64,000 bases of DNA from DATKDF01 sp963752045. Its GTDB lineage: Bacteria; Acidobacteriota; Vicinamibacteria; Vicinamibacterales; SCN-69-37. Position numbers and translations under genes: made by a program. Positions 6,458-14,178 of the stretch are shown piece by piece (position 1 is the first letter of the stretch; each line of letters begins with the position of its first letter). The stretch lies in contig CAVVWN010000003.1 in assembly GCA_963752045.1 (NCBI GenBank), positions 62,001-126,000 on the forward strand, written 5' to 3'. A model generated the notes under the pieces. That model made no database searches. It saw only the letters and a program-made list of their open reading frames with translations, and was not told where the DNA came from.

Positions 6458-7717
6458 TCAGCCGCGGCGCTCCACGTCGGCGCCGAGTGACGTCAGCCGC
6501 GGGACGAGGTCGGCGTAGCCGCGCTCCACGGTTTCGATCTCGAGGACCGTGCTCTGCCCTTCGGCCGCGAGCGCGGCGGCCACGAGCGCCATGCCGGACC
6601 GGATGTCGCGGCTGTCGAGCGTGCGGCCTCTGAGCTTCGTCGGACCGCTCACGATGATCCGGTGCGGATCGCACAGAAACAGATCGCCGTGCATCGCGCT
6701 CAACTGCTCCAGCGCGAACAGGCGCAGTTCGTACATCCAGTCGTGCACGAGCGTGCGCCCGCGCGCCTGCGTCGCCAGCACAGTCACCAGGCTGACAATG
6801 TCGCTCGGAAACCCCGGCCAGAGACCGGTCGTGATGCGCCGGGTACACGTCAGCGACGACGGCTGCACGGCAAAGCGTCCGTCCTCGAGATCGAACGCGA
6901 CGCCCATGTCGCCGAGGACCGCCGTGATGGGCTCGAGATCCTCGGCGAGCACACCGAGCACCTCGACCTCGCCGCCGGTCACGGCACCGACGACCCCCCA
7001 GGAGGCGGCCTCGATGTAGTCGCCACGCAGCGTGTGGGACGAACCGGCCAGCCGGCCCGGCGGGTGGATGCGGAGCGTCGACGACCCCATCCCTTCGATC
7101 CCGACGCCCATCGACACGAGGAACTCGCAGAGCTCGACCACGTGCGGCTCCTGTGCGGCGTTACGAATCTCGCTGGGACCGGTCGCCTGCGCCGCGGCGA
7201 GGAGCGCAGTCTCCGTTCCGGTCACCGACGCCTCCAGCAGGTACATCGAGGCGCCCGCAAGGCCGTTTGGTGCCTCCAGCCGGTGCCCCAGGTCGTCTTC
7301 GACCACGACGGCGCCCATGGCGGCGAGCGCGCGAACATGGGTCGTGATGGTGCGCCGAGCCGGGAAGTCGCCGCCCGGTGGCGCCAGCGCCGCCCGGCCT
7401 TTCCGGCCGAGCAGGGCGCCAAGCAGCAGCACCGAGCCGCGCAGGCGGCCCACCAGGCGCGGGTCCGGCTCGTCGGTCGTGACCTCGCGGCAGGTAATCC
7501 GCAACGTGGACGTGCCGGCACCCTGCACGTCGGCGCCGAGCGACCTGAGCAGGCTCGCCATGACGTCCACGTCGCGAATCCGCGGCACGTTCCGCAGCTC
7601 GCAGGTCTCGGTCGTGAGCAGGCAGGCCGCCATGAGCGGCAGCGCGGCGTTCTTGTTGCCTTCCACGTTGATGCGGCCCGAGAGCCGGCGTCCGCCACGA
7701 ATCACAAGATCGGCCAT
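6458..7717 (-). CDS. murA: UDP-N-acetylglucosamine 1-carboxyvinyltransferase
   Basis: A 419-residue MurA that transfers enolpyruvate to UDP-GlcNAc, the first committed cytoplasmic step of peptidoglycan synthesis. Hallmarks are GNKNAALPL (residues 20-28, with the Lys and Asn that bind substrate), VTGTETALLAA, LWPGFPSD and the C-terminal ERGYADLVPRL. The active-site loop reads APPGGDFPARR, so residue 117 is Asp where E. coli has catalytic Cys115. The same natural change in Mycobacterium and Chlamydia MurA gives fosfomycin insensitivity. The ATG at 7717 is one base after the murB stop. It is the last gene of murB-murA-type cell-wall genes, and its 3' end faces a repeat array. Confidence 0.95.
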   Translation of the reverse strand: MADLVIRGGRRLSGRINVEGNKNAALPLMAACLLTTETCELRNVPRIRDVDVMASLLRSLGADVQGAGTSTLRITCREVTTDEPDPRLVGRLRGSVLLLGALLGRKGRAALAPPGGDFPARRTITTHVRALAAMGAVVVEDDLGHRLEAPNGLAGASMYLLEASVTGTETALLAAAQATGPSEIRNAAQEPHVVELCEFLVSMGVGIEGMGSSTLRIHPPGRLAGSSHTLRGDYIEAASWGVVGAVTGGEVEVLGVLAEDLEPITAVLGDMGVAFDLEDGRFAVQPSSLTCTRRITTGLWPGFPSDIVSLVTVLATQARGRTLVHDWMYELRLFALEQLSAMHGDLFLCDPHRIIVSGPTKLRGRTLDSRDIRSGMALVAAALAAEGQSTVLEIETVERGYADLVPRLTSLGADVERRG

Positions 7718-7718
7718 G

Positions 7719-8666
7719 TCAGAACGTCCCCAGGAAAACGACTTCGTCTCGAAGCTCCACGCCGAACCGGTCGCGCACCGCCGCCCGCGCGGTCTCGACG
7801 AGCGCGCGCACGTCGCGGGCCGAGGCCGTGCCGTCACTCACGATGAAATTCGCGTGGGTCGCCGAGATCGACGCGCCGCCAATACGGTATCCCTTCAGCC
7901 CCGCGCGGTCGACCAGCGCGCCGGCCGACGGCGGAATGCCGGGCGGGACCGGATCGCGGCTCGGATCGGGATTCTGGAACACGCAGCCGGCGCTCGGCTC
8001 GGCGAGCGGCTGCGTGCCTTTGCGAAAGGCCAGCGACGCACGCGCCGTGCGACGCAGCGCCTCGGTGTCGCCCGGCGACACGCGAAAATCGGCCCAGACC
8101 AGGATCTCGCCCGTCCCCTGCAACCGGCTCGTGTCATAGGCAAAACCCAGATCGGCCTCGGCGACCTCGGAAACCTCGCCTTCCCGCGACAGCAACAAGG
8201 CCGAGGCGACGAGCTCGCCGATATTGCGTCCGGCCCAATGAGCGTTGCCGAAGACCGCCCCGCCGACGGTGCCGGGCGTGCCGGCCCAGGCCTCGAGGCC
8301 GGAGAGTCCCCGTCCAATCGTCCAGCGGACGAGTCCGTTGATCGTCACGCCAGCCTCGGCCCGCACGCGGTCCCCTGCCGGCTGGCTGATCGCCCGGAGC
8401 TTCGGCAGCAGGACGGCCCCGCGGATGCCGGCATCGGCAATCACGACGTTCGAACCGCCGCCGAGCACGGTCACGGGTACGCCAGTCTCGCGAGCGGCGG
8501 CCGTGACGCCCAGGAGCTCGTCCACCGAATGCAGGGTCAGAAGCCAGTCGGCCGGACCGCCGATCTGAAAGGTCGTGAGCGGCGCGAGCGGCGCGTCGAC
8601 GCGCACCCGGTCGTGCGGCAGCAGGGCCTCGAGCCGGCGCGCGAACAGAGCGCGGTCCATCGGCAT
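7719..8666 (-). CDS. murB: UDP-N-acetylenolpyruvoylglucosamine reductase
   Basis: A 315-residue FAD/NADPH enzyme that reduces the MurA product to UDP-MurNAc. The FAD-binding signature GGGSNVVIADAG is at residues 69-80 and GTPGTVGGAVFGNAH at 129-143. The C-terminal SAGCVFQNP (225-233) is followed by GLKGYRIGGASISATHANF. The position that holds the catalytic Ser in many MurBs is Cys228 here. The start ATG at 8666 overlaps the mpl stop as TGATG, indicating coupling, and murA follows after one base. No TatP or membrane segment; it acts in the cytoplasm. Confidence 0.95.
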   Translation of the reverse strand: MPMDRALFARRLEALLPHDRVRVDAPLAPLTTFQIGGPADWLLTLHSVDELLGVTAAARETGVPVTVLGGGSNVVIADAGIRGAVLLPKLRAISQPAGDRVRAEAGVTINGLVRWTIGRGLSGLEAWAGTPGTVGGAVFGNAHWAGRNIGELVASALLLSREGEVSEVAEADLGFAYDTSRLQGTGEILVWADFRVSPGDTEALRRTARASLAFRKGTQPLAEPSAGCVFQNPDPSRDPVPPGIPPSAGALVDRAGLKGYRIGGASISATHANFIVSDGTASARDVRALVETARAAVRDRFGVELRDEVVFLGTF

Positions 8667-10066
8667 CACGCCGACGCCAGTGCCGTCAGGAGCTTGTCGT
8701 GGATGCCGCCGAACGCTCCGTTCGACATGATGATGACCACGTCTCCGGAGGCGGCCTCGCGCGCAATGACCTCGACGATCGCGTCCACGGTTGGCAGATG
8801 ACGGGCGCGGCGGCCCTGGCGGCCGAGGTCGCGCACGAGATCCTCCACCGAGAGCCGCTCGTCGGGTGAGAGCGACGTGCGGAAGACGGAGGCCAGCACG
8901 ACTTCGTCGGCGCCCGACTCCACGAACGCGCGCACGAAGTCCTGCTGGAACACGCGGCGGCACGACGTGGCCGAGCGCGGCTCGAACACCGCCCAGACCT
9001 TGCGGTCCGGATACGACAACTTCACGGCGCGCACGGTCTCCATGATGGCCGTCGGGTGGTGCGCGAAGTCATCCATGACCGCCACGCCGCGCGCGACGCC
9101 GCGTGGCTCGAGACGGCGCTTGACGCCCTCGAACGCCACGAGCGCCCGGGTCATCTGCTCGAACGTCAAGCCGGCCGCGCCTCCAACGGCAAACGCGCCG
9201 AGCGTGTTCTGCACGTTGTGCAGCCCGAACAGCGGCGATCGGGCGTGCCCCAGGCGCTCGCCCCGCAGGGTCACCTCGAAGGTGAGCCCGTTGTCGTCGG
9301 GCTGAATCTCGTTCGCGCGCCAGTCGGCATCCGCCGTGAGCCCGTACGTCTCCACCGGACAGTGCGCGCCATGGCGCAGCCTCTCGGCTTCGGGGCTGTC
9401 GGCGCCGAGGAGCAACCGCCCCGTCCGCGGCACGAGCGCGAGCAGCCGCCGGAATGCCGTGCGCAAGGCCTCCATGTCGGCGTAGATGTCGGCATGGTCG
9501 TACTCGAGATTGGTGACGACCACCAGGTCCGGCAGGTACTTCAGGAACTTGGCCGTCTTGTCGAAGAAGGCGCTGTCGTACTCGTCGCCTTCGATGACGA
9601 AGTCGCGCCCGCTGCCCAGGCGGAAGCTGCCGTCGAAATTCGGGACGATGCCGCCGACGAGCACGCTGGGGTCGTGGCCGGCATGCGTCAGGAACCACCC
9701 CGCCAGCGCCGTGGTCGTCGTCTTGCCGTGCGTGCCGGCAATCACGATCGACCGGCTGCTCCAGAGAAAGGTCTCGCGTACCGCTTCGGGCAGCGACTGG
9801 TACCGGACCTTCCGGTCGAGCACGGCCTCGAGCTCGGGGTTGCCGCGCGAGATGGCGTTGCCCACGATCACCGTCTGGACGTCGGAGGTGACGTTGGCCG
9901 CGTCGTAGCCGTCGAAGATCCGGATGCGCTGGCGCTCCAGGAAATCGCTCATCGGGGGATAGACGCCATGGTCCGATCCCTGCACGTCGTGCCCCCGGGC
10001 CTTGAGCATGGCCGCGAGCGTGGCCATCCCCGTTCCGGCTATTCCGATGAAGTGATAGCGCGCCAT
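8666..10066 (-). CDS. mpl: UDP-MurNAc:tripeptide ligase Mpl (murein peptide ligase)
   Basis: A 466-residue Mur-ligase. The ATP loop is GTHGKTTTT (about residue 114). I call it Mpl rather than MurC because it follows Mpl throughout: GSDHGVYPPMS near residue 30, GNAISRGNPELEAVL, GDEYDSAFFDKTAKF, NLEYDHADIY, DDFAHHPTAI, EPRSATS, and a C-terminus of MSNGAFGGIHDKLL. Mpl joins recycled L-Ala-gamma-D-Glu-meso-Dap to UDP-MurNAc in the cytoplasm, bypassing MurC, MurD and MurE. Its neighbours nagZ and ldcA make exactly the substrate-side products of recycling. Whether it also has MurC activity cannot be decided here. Confidence 0.88.
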   Translation of the reverse strand: MARYHFIGIAGTGMATLAAMLKARGHDVQGSDHGVYPPMSDFLERQRIRIFDGYDAANVTSDVQTVIVGNAISRGNPELEAVLDRKVRYQSLPEAVRETFLWSSRSIVIAGTHGKTTTTALAGWFLTHAGHDPSVLVGGIVPNFDGSFRLGSGRDFVIEGDEYDSAFFDKTAKFLKYLPDLVVVTNLEYDHADIYADMEALRTAFRRLLALVPRTGRLLLGADSPEAERLRHGAHCPVETYGLTADADWRANEIQPDDNGLTFEVTLRGERLGHARSPLFGLHNVQNTLGAFAVGGAAGLTFEQMTRALVAFEGVKRRLEPRGVARGVAVMDDFAHHPTAIMETVRAVKLSYPDRKVWAVFEPRSATSCRRVFQQDFVRAFVESGADEVVLASVFRTSLSPDERLSVEDLVRDLGRQGRRARHLPTVDAIVEVIAREAASGDVVIIMSNGAFGGIHDKLLTALASA

Positions 10067-10069
10067 GGT

Positions 10070-11020
10070 CTAGTCGCCTGCCGCCGCCTCGAGTACTTCG
10101 ACTCTGGGAGTGCCGTGCGCCGAGACCAGCACCTCGACGCCGAACGGCAGCGTGATGAACGGTGTCGTCGTGTGGCCGGATGGAAAGCCCAGGAGGACCG
10201 GCCCCGGGAAGTCCGCCAGCGCCTCGCGGATGACGCCGGCGCCGGTCGGCCCGCCGCCCGGTTCGTCGCAGCGCGGCAACTGTCCCACGACGACGGCCGA
10301 GGCGGACACGAAACGGCCGGAGAGACGCCACTGCGTCAGCATCCGGTGCAGGCGATACGGCCGCTCGCCGACCTCGTCGACGAACAGCACGTGCCCGGGA
10401 GGCGGGTTGAATTCGAAGGGTGTCCCGAACGACGCCAGGAGCTGCGTGAGCGTGCCGCCCACGAGCGGCCCGCGCGCCTCTCCGCCGCGCACCACCTCGA
10501 GCCCATCAGCCGAAAGGCGGCCGACCGGGTCGGTCCCGAGACTCCCCAGAAGCGAGGCCACGTCGTACCCGGCCGGCCCCCTGGCCAGACGGCCCTCGAT
10601 CATCGGCCCGTGAATCGAGACGAGGCCGGCGTGCGTGTTGAGGAACGCGTGGAGGGAGGTCAGGTCGCTGTAGCCGACAAAGGCCGTGCGCGCTCGCGTG
10701 ATCCGGTCGGCATCGAGGAACGGCAGCGTCTCGACGCTGCCGTAGCCGCCGCGAACAGCGACGATCGCGTCCACGTCGGCGCGCTGCCAGGCAGACATCA
10801 GGGCCTCGGCTCGATGGCGCGATGTCCCGGCCAGAAACCCGGCGCGTTCGAAGATGCCTTCGTCGTAGACCGGCACGAAGCCCAGCCGCTCGATCTCTCT
10901 CACCCCGGCCAGCCATTCGACGCGGTCGAACGGGCTCGCCGGCGCCACGAGCGCAACGGCACTGCCCGCCCGGACGGGCCGGCACTTGACGAGGCCCGCA
11001 CGCGTGCGCGGGGCCGTCAC
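10070..11020 (-). CDS. ldcA: L,D-carboxypeptidase (muramoyltetrapeptide carboxypeptidase, S66 family)
   Basis: A 316-residue S66-family peptidase that removes the terminal D-Ala from the muropeptide tetrapeptide, giving the tripeptide that Mpl uses. Consistent family residues are the Ser in GYSDLTSLH, the Glu in VLFVDEVGE and the His in FPSGHTTTP, with VRGGYGSVETL before them. The chosen start is the GTG at 11020, which makes a GTGA overlap with the nagZ stop. An ATG at 11074 would overlap nagZ by 58 bases and add a basic, low-quality extension. It lies between nagZ and mpl in a recycling operon. Confidence 0.9.
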   Translation of the reverse strand: MTAPRTRAGLVKCRPVRAGSAVALVAPASPFDRVEWLAGVREIERLGFVPVYDEGIFERAGFLAGTSRHRAEALMSAWQRADVDAIVAVRGGYGSVETLPFLDADRITRARTAFVGYSDLTSLHAFLNTHAGLVSIHGPMIEGRLARGPAGYDVASLLGSLGTDPVGRLSADGLEVVRGGEARGPLVGGTLTQLLASFGTPFEFNPPPGHVLFVDEVGERPYRLHRMLTQWRLSGRFVSASAVVVGQLPRCDEPGGGPTGAGVIREALADFPGPVLLGFPSGHTTTPFITLPFGVEVLVSAHGTPRVEVLEAAAGD

Positions 11021-12099
11021 AGCCACGCCGCCATTTCCTCGGCGACGGCCTGATGCGCCGCGCTCCCGATGCACGCGAGGGGCGGCCGCGGGATCCCGGC
11101 CGGCGGGCGCACGCGGGCCTTGCTCCCCTCCTGCCGGGCGATCGCGTCGTCGATGCGCGCCTCGGACAAGCGGCCGGACTCGGCGGCGCGAATGAGGGCC
11201 TCGAGCGCCGACGCCTGCTCGTCGACCGTCGAGTTGCAGAGGAGCACCATGTCACAGCCCGCCTCGACGGCTGCCACGGTGGCTTCGGGAAGCGGCGTCA
11301 ACGCGGCGACCGCCTTCATCCCGAGGTCATCGCTCACGACCACACCGCGGTATCCCATGGTCCCCTTGAGAAGGTCCGTCACGACGATCGGCGAGAGCGA
11401 GGCGGGTCTGTCGGGATCGAGCGCCGGCACGACCACGTGCGCCGTCATGATCGTCGCGACGTCGGCCGCGACGGCGCGCCGGAAGGGGACGAGCTCCACC
11501 TCATCGAGCCGGGCGCGCTCGTGTTCGACGACCGGCAGCGCCTCGTGCGAATCCACGCTCGTGTCGCCGTGCCCGGGAAAGTGCTTGCCCGAGGCGGCGA
11601 TGCCGCACGCCTGCAGCCGGCGAATCAGCACCTCGCCGATCCGCGCGACGTCGTCGGCTCGCTCGGACAGCGCCCGGTCGCCGATGACGGGGTTCTCGGC
11701 ATTCGTGTGCACGTCGAGCACGGGAACGTAATCGAGGTCGATGCCGACCGCCAGCAGTTCGGCCGCGAGCGCGCCGGCAAACCGTCCGGCCAGTTCCTCG
11801 CTGCCGCTTCGGCCGAGCGTCATGGCCGGCGGCCACTCGGTGAACGGGCGCCTGAGGCGGGCAACCCGGCCGCCCTCCTGGTCCACGCTCACCCAGAACG
11901 GGCAGCCGCGCTCGAGACCGCGCACCTCGCGCGAGAGCTCGAGCACCTGCCTGGGCTCGACGATGTTGCGGGAGAAGTAAATCACGCCGCCCAGATCGAA
12001 CTCGGCGGCGAGGCGCCGCAGGTCAGCCGGCACGCTGTGGCCGCTGAATCCCACGATGGCCAGTCGGCCGACGTGCTGCCGGAAGTCACGAAGCGACAT
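11017..12099 (-). CDS. nagZ: Beta-N-acetylglucosaminidase NagZ (glycoside hydrolase family 3)
   Basis: A 360-residue GH3 enzyme that cleaves GlcNAc from GlcNAc-anhydroMurNAc peptides. The catalytic pieces are visible: KHFPGHGDTSVDSHEALP with the acid/base His loop (about residues 167-184) and VVSDDLGMKA with the nucleophile Asp (about 253). No signal peptide is present, as expected for cytoplasmic NagZ. It is the first gene of the operon nagZ-ldcA-mpl-murB-murA. Its ATG is only 23 bases from the start of the divergent GHMP kinase. Confidence 0.93.
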   Translation of the reverse strand: MSLRDFRQHVGRLAIVGFSGHSVPADLRRLAAEFDLGGVIYFSRNIVEPRQVLELSREVRGLERGCPFWVSVDQEGGRVARLRRPFTEWPPAMTLGRSGSEELAGRFAGALAAELLAVGIDLDYVPVLDVHTNAENPVIGDRALSERADDVARIGEVLIRRLQACGIAASGKHFPGHGDTSVDSHEALPVVEHERARLDEVELVPFRRAVAADVATIMTAHVVVPALDPDRPASLSPIVVTDLLKGTMGYRGVVVSDDLGMKAVAALTPLPEATVAAVEAGCDMVLLCNSTVDEQASALEALIRAAESGRLSEARIDDAIARQEGSKARVRPPAGIPRPPLACIGSAAHQAVAEEMAAWL

Positions 12100-12107
12100 C
12101 CGGTCGC

Positions 12108-12117
12108 CATTATAATG
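12108..12117. promoter_or_regulatory. Palindromic -10 box shared by divergent nagZ and the GHMP kinase gene
   Basis: CATTATAATG is a perfect 10-base palindrome and contains TATAAT on both strands (12111-12116 plus; 12114-12109 minus). Spacing of about 7 bases from each -10 puts the plus-strand start at the GTG (12123) and the minus-strand start about three bases before the nagZ ATG (12099). Both transcripts would then be leaderless or nearly so. No good -35 is visible on either side. Confidence 0.55.
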
Positions 12118-12122
12118 CGCGG

Positions 12123-13127
12123 GTGCGCATCGACTCGTCGGCGCCCACGCGAATCGATCTCGCGGGCGGCACGTATGACATCTGGCCGCTCTACCTGCTG
12201 CACGACAACGCCCAGACCATCAACGCCGCCATCAGCCTGCGCGCCCACTGCACGCTGTCGTCCCGCCGCGACTACCGCGTCATCCTGGTGTCCGAGGACA
12301 CCGGAGAGGAAGTGGATGCCGCCGGCCCTGACACGCTCCCCGTTGACCGGCTGGCGCTCATCGCCAGGCTCGTGCGGCACTTCGGGGCGCGCGGCCTTGA
12401 AGTGCGGACGCGATCCGGCTCGCCGATGGGCGCCGGCATCGCCGGGTCGTCGGCGATGGCCGTCGCGGTCGCCGGAGCTCTGTCGGCCTGGACCGGGCGT
12501 ACGCTGGCGGACATGGACCTGCTTGCTGTCGTGATGAACATCGAGGCGCAGGTGCTCGGCGTGCCGACCGGCGTTCAGGACTACCGGCCTGCGTACTACG
12601 GCGGCGTGTCTGCCGTGGAGATGACGGCCGGGGGCGTCAAGCGCGTCGCGCTCAGCGTCAGCCCGGGCGAGCTCGGCCGGCGGATCGTGCTGGCCTATAC
12701 GGGGGCCTCGCGCAATTCCGGCATCAACAACTGGGATGTCATGGTCCGGCGCATCAACGGCGACTCGGACGTCATCGAGGCGTTCGACGGCATCCGCGAC
12801 GCGGCCGAGGGCGTCCGCCGGGGTCTCGAGCGCGCCGACTGGCGCGCCGTGGCCGCGCACGTGAACCGGGAATGGGAGCACCGGAAGCGCCTGGCGCCGG
12901 GGGTGTCGACGCCGGAGATCGAAGCCCTGCTCGGCCGGGCGTGGGAGGCTGGCGCCGTCGCCGGCAAGGTGTGCGGTGCCGGCGGCGGAGGCTGCATCAT
13001 GTGCCTCTCCGAGCCGGACCGGCGCGCCGCGGTCTCCGACACGCTGACGCGCGCGGGGGCCACCGTCCTGCCCGTCACAATCGAACGAGAGGGCCTCCGT
13101 CTCGAGCGCGATCAGACCCAGCCATGA
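12123..13127 (+). CDS. GHMP-family sugar kinase (HddA-like)
   Basis: A 334-residue small-molecule kinase with all three GHMP motifs: APTRIDLAGGTYD near the N-terminus, GSPMGAGIAGSSAMAVA (about residues 99-115, the ATP loop) and KVCGAGGGGCIMC (about 281-293). It most resembles heptose 7-phosphate kinases and related putative sugar 1-kinases. It starts with GTG at 12123, right at a predicted transcription start. No heptose-pathway gene is nearby. It is divergent from the muropeptide-recycling operon, so an anomeric amino-sugar kinase role is a possible but untested idea. It overlaps the next gene by ATGA. Confidence 0.82.
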   Translation: MRIDSSAPTRIDLAGGTYDIWPLYLLHDNAQTINAAISLRAHCTLSSRRDYRVILVSEDTGEEVDAAGPDTLPVDRLALIARLVRHFGARGLEVRTRSGSPMGAGIAGSSAMAVAVAGALSAWTGRTLADMDLLAVVMNIEAQVLGVPTGVQDYRPAYYGGVSAVEMTAGGVKRVALSVSPGELGRRIVLAYTGASRNSGINNWDVMVRRINGDSDVIEAFDGIRDAAEGVRRGLERADWRAVAAHVNREWEHRKRLAPGVSTPEIEALLGRAWEAGAVAGKVCGAGGGGCIMCLSEPDRRAAVSDTLTRAGATVLPVTIEREGLRLERDQTQP

Positions 13128-13354
13128 CGCCACTCGGAGAGATTCGCCGGCTCTACTTCGCGGCGACGAAGGCCACGATTCAGCGCGACCTCGCGCGCGC
13201 GATCGAGCTGCTCAAGTCGATGGCCACCGACGAGGAGCGCCAGCGCGCCGCCGTCTACATGGACGGGCTCTCGGCTATGCGGTCCGAATGGGCCGCCGGC
13301 CGGCCCGGGGCTCGGCGCCGCCCGACGTCGTCAAAGGGCGGCCGGAAGAGATGA
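13124..13354 (+). CDS. Small hypothetical protein coupled to the GHMP kinase
   Basis: A 76-residue protein whose first 55 residues look helical (IRRLYFAATKATIQRDLARA and AIELLKSMATDEERQRA) and whose tail is basic and disordered, ending KGGRKR. The start overlaps the kinase stop by ATGA, which supports it as a real, coupled gene. I do not recognise the family. It converges on the RodZ-like gene with only 10 bases between stops and no visible terminator. Confidence 0.6.
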   Translation: MTPLGEIRRLYFAATKATIQRDLARAIELLKSMATDEERQRAAVYMDGLSAMRSEWAAGRPGARRRPTSSKGGRKR

Positions 13355-13364
13355 GAAGCACCCG

Positions 13365-14168
13365 CTAGCGCAGGAAGCCCTGCGCGTTCTCGCGCGTGAT
13401 CGTCACCTGCCGGTGCCGGCCCTCGAGCCCGAGCGCCTGCGCCGGCCGGCCGTTGATGCTCCAGGTGAACGCGCCCGTGTTGCCGACGTCGAGCACGAGC
13501 TCGCGCTCGGCCCGTACGGTCTCCCGTTCGCCAGCCTGCAGCAGACGCGACAGCACCACGAGCCCGTCGGCCGTGATCTGCACCCAGCACGCGCCGGTCA
13601 CTTCGAACGCCACGACCAGCCGATCGCGTTGCTCGGCGGCGAACTCTGCCGGTGCCTGTCGAACCGGAACCGGGTCGGCCGGAGGCGGGGGCAAGGCCTG
13701 GGGGAGCGTCACCGGAGGACTACTCTGGGGCAGCGTCTCAGCGCCGACCGTGTCAGACCGGAGCCAGTAGGCCCAGGCCAGCCAGACGACGAGGGCCAGC
13801 ACCGCCAGTGCGGCCACAACCGCCACGACCTGGAAGATGCGCACGGCTCGTTGCTGCCGCGCCAGGAAGGCCCGGTCATCGGCAGACACCGCAGGCCTGA
13901 TGCGGATGCGCGCGGCGTCGCGCTCCTGCAGAGACTGCTCCGCCACGAAGTCCGCGACGGATTCCTCCGGGTCGAGGCCCACCTCGGCCGCATAGGCGCG
14001 CACAAACGCCCGGCTGTAGATGCCTCCGGGCAGTCGTGAGAACTCGCCGGACTCGAGCGCCTCGAGCGCCACGGTTGCGATCTTCGTGGTCGTCGCGATC
14101 TGGCGCAGTGAAAGCCCGCGCCGCTCGCGCGCGTCCCGCAGCCTCGGACCGAGTGGTTCGCGTTCCAT
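13365..14168 (-). CDS. RodZ-like membrane protein with N-terminal helix-turn-helix
   Basis: A 267-residue protein. Residues about 5-70 form a HTH_25-type domain (LGPRLRDARERRGLSLRQIA followed by LEALESGEFSRLPGG and an SRAFVRAYA helix). One membrane segment lies at about 122-146 (VVAVVAALAVLALVVWLAW), then a Pro-rich linker, then a DUF4115-like periplasmic domain ending TWSINGRPAQALGLEG. This is the RodZ layout; RodZ links MreB to the cell-wall machinery. The ATG at 14168 is chosen because the HTH begins directly after it. No mreB is nearby. It follows thiE by 10 bases. Confidence 0.8.
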   Translation of the reverse strand: MEREPLGPRLRDARERRGLSLRQIATTTKIATVALEALESGEFSRLPGGIYSRAFVRAYAAEVGLDPEESVADFVAEQSLQERDAARIRIRPAVSADDRAFLARQQRAVRIFQVVAVVAALAVLALVVWLAWAYWLRSDTVGAETLPQSSPPVTLPQALPPPPADPVPVRQAPAEFAAEQRDRLVVAFEVTGACWVQITADGLVVLSRLLQAGERETVRAERELVLDVGNTGAFTWSINGRPAQALGLEGRHRQVTITRENAQGFLR

Positions 14169-14178
14169 GAATCGAGCG

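Noticed and set aside
8666..10066. Calling this gene murC
   Set aside because: N-terminal, middle and C-terminal motifs match Mpl rather than MurC.
9056..11053. Long plus-strand open frame (665 codons) opposite mpl and ldcA
   Set aside because: Antisense shadow of two clear genes in very GC-rich DNA; it has no recognisable domain.
12123..13127. Calling the GHMP kinase a galactokinase or mevalonate kinase
   Set aside because: Its first motif (LAGGTYD) and overall layout fit HddA-like sugar kinases better, and no pathway partner supports the other names.
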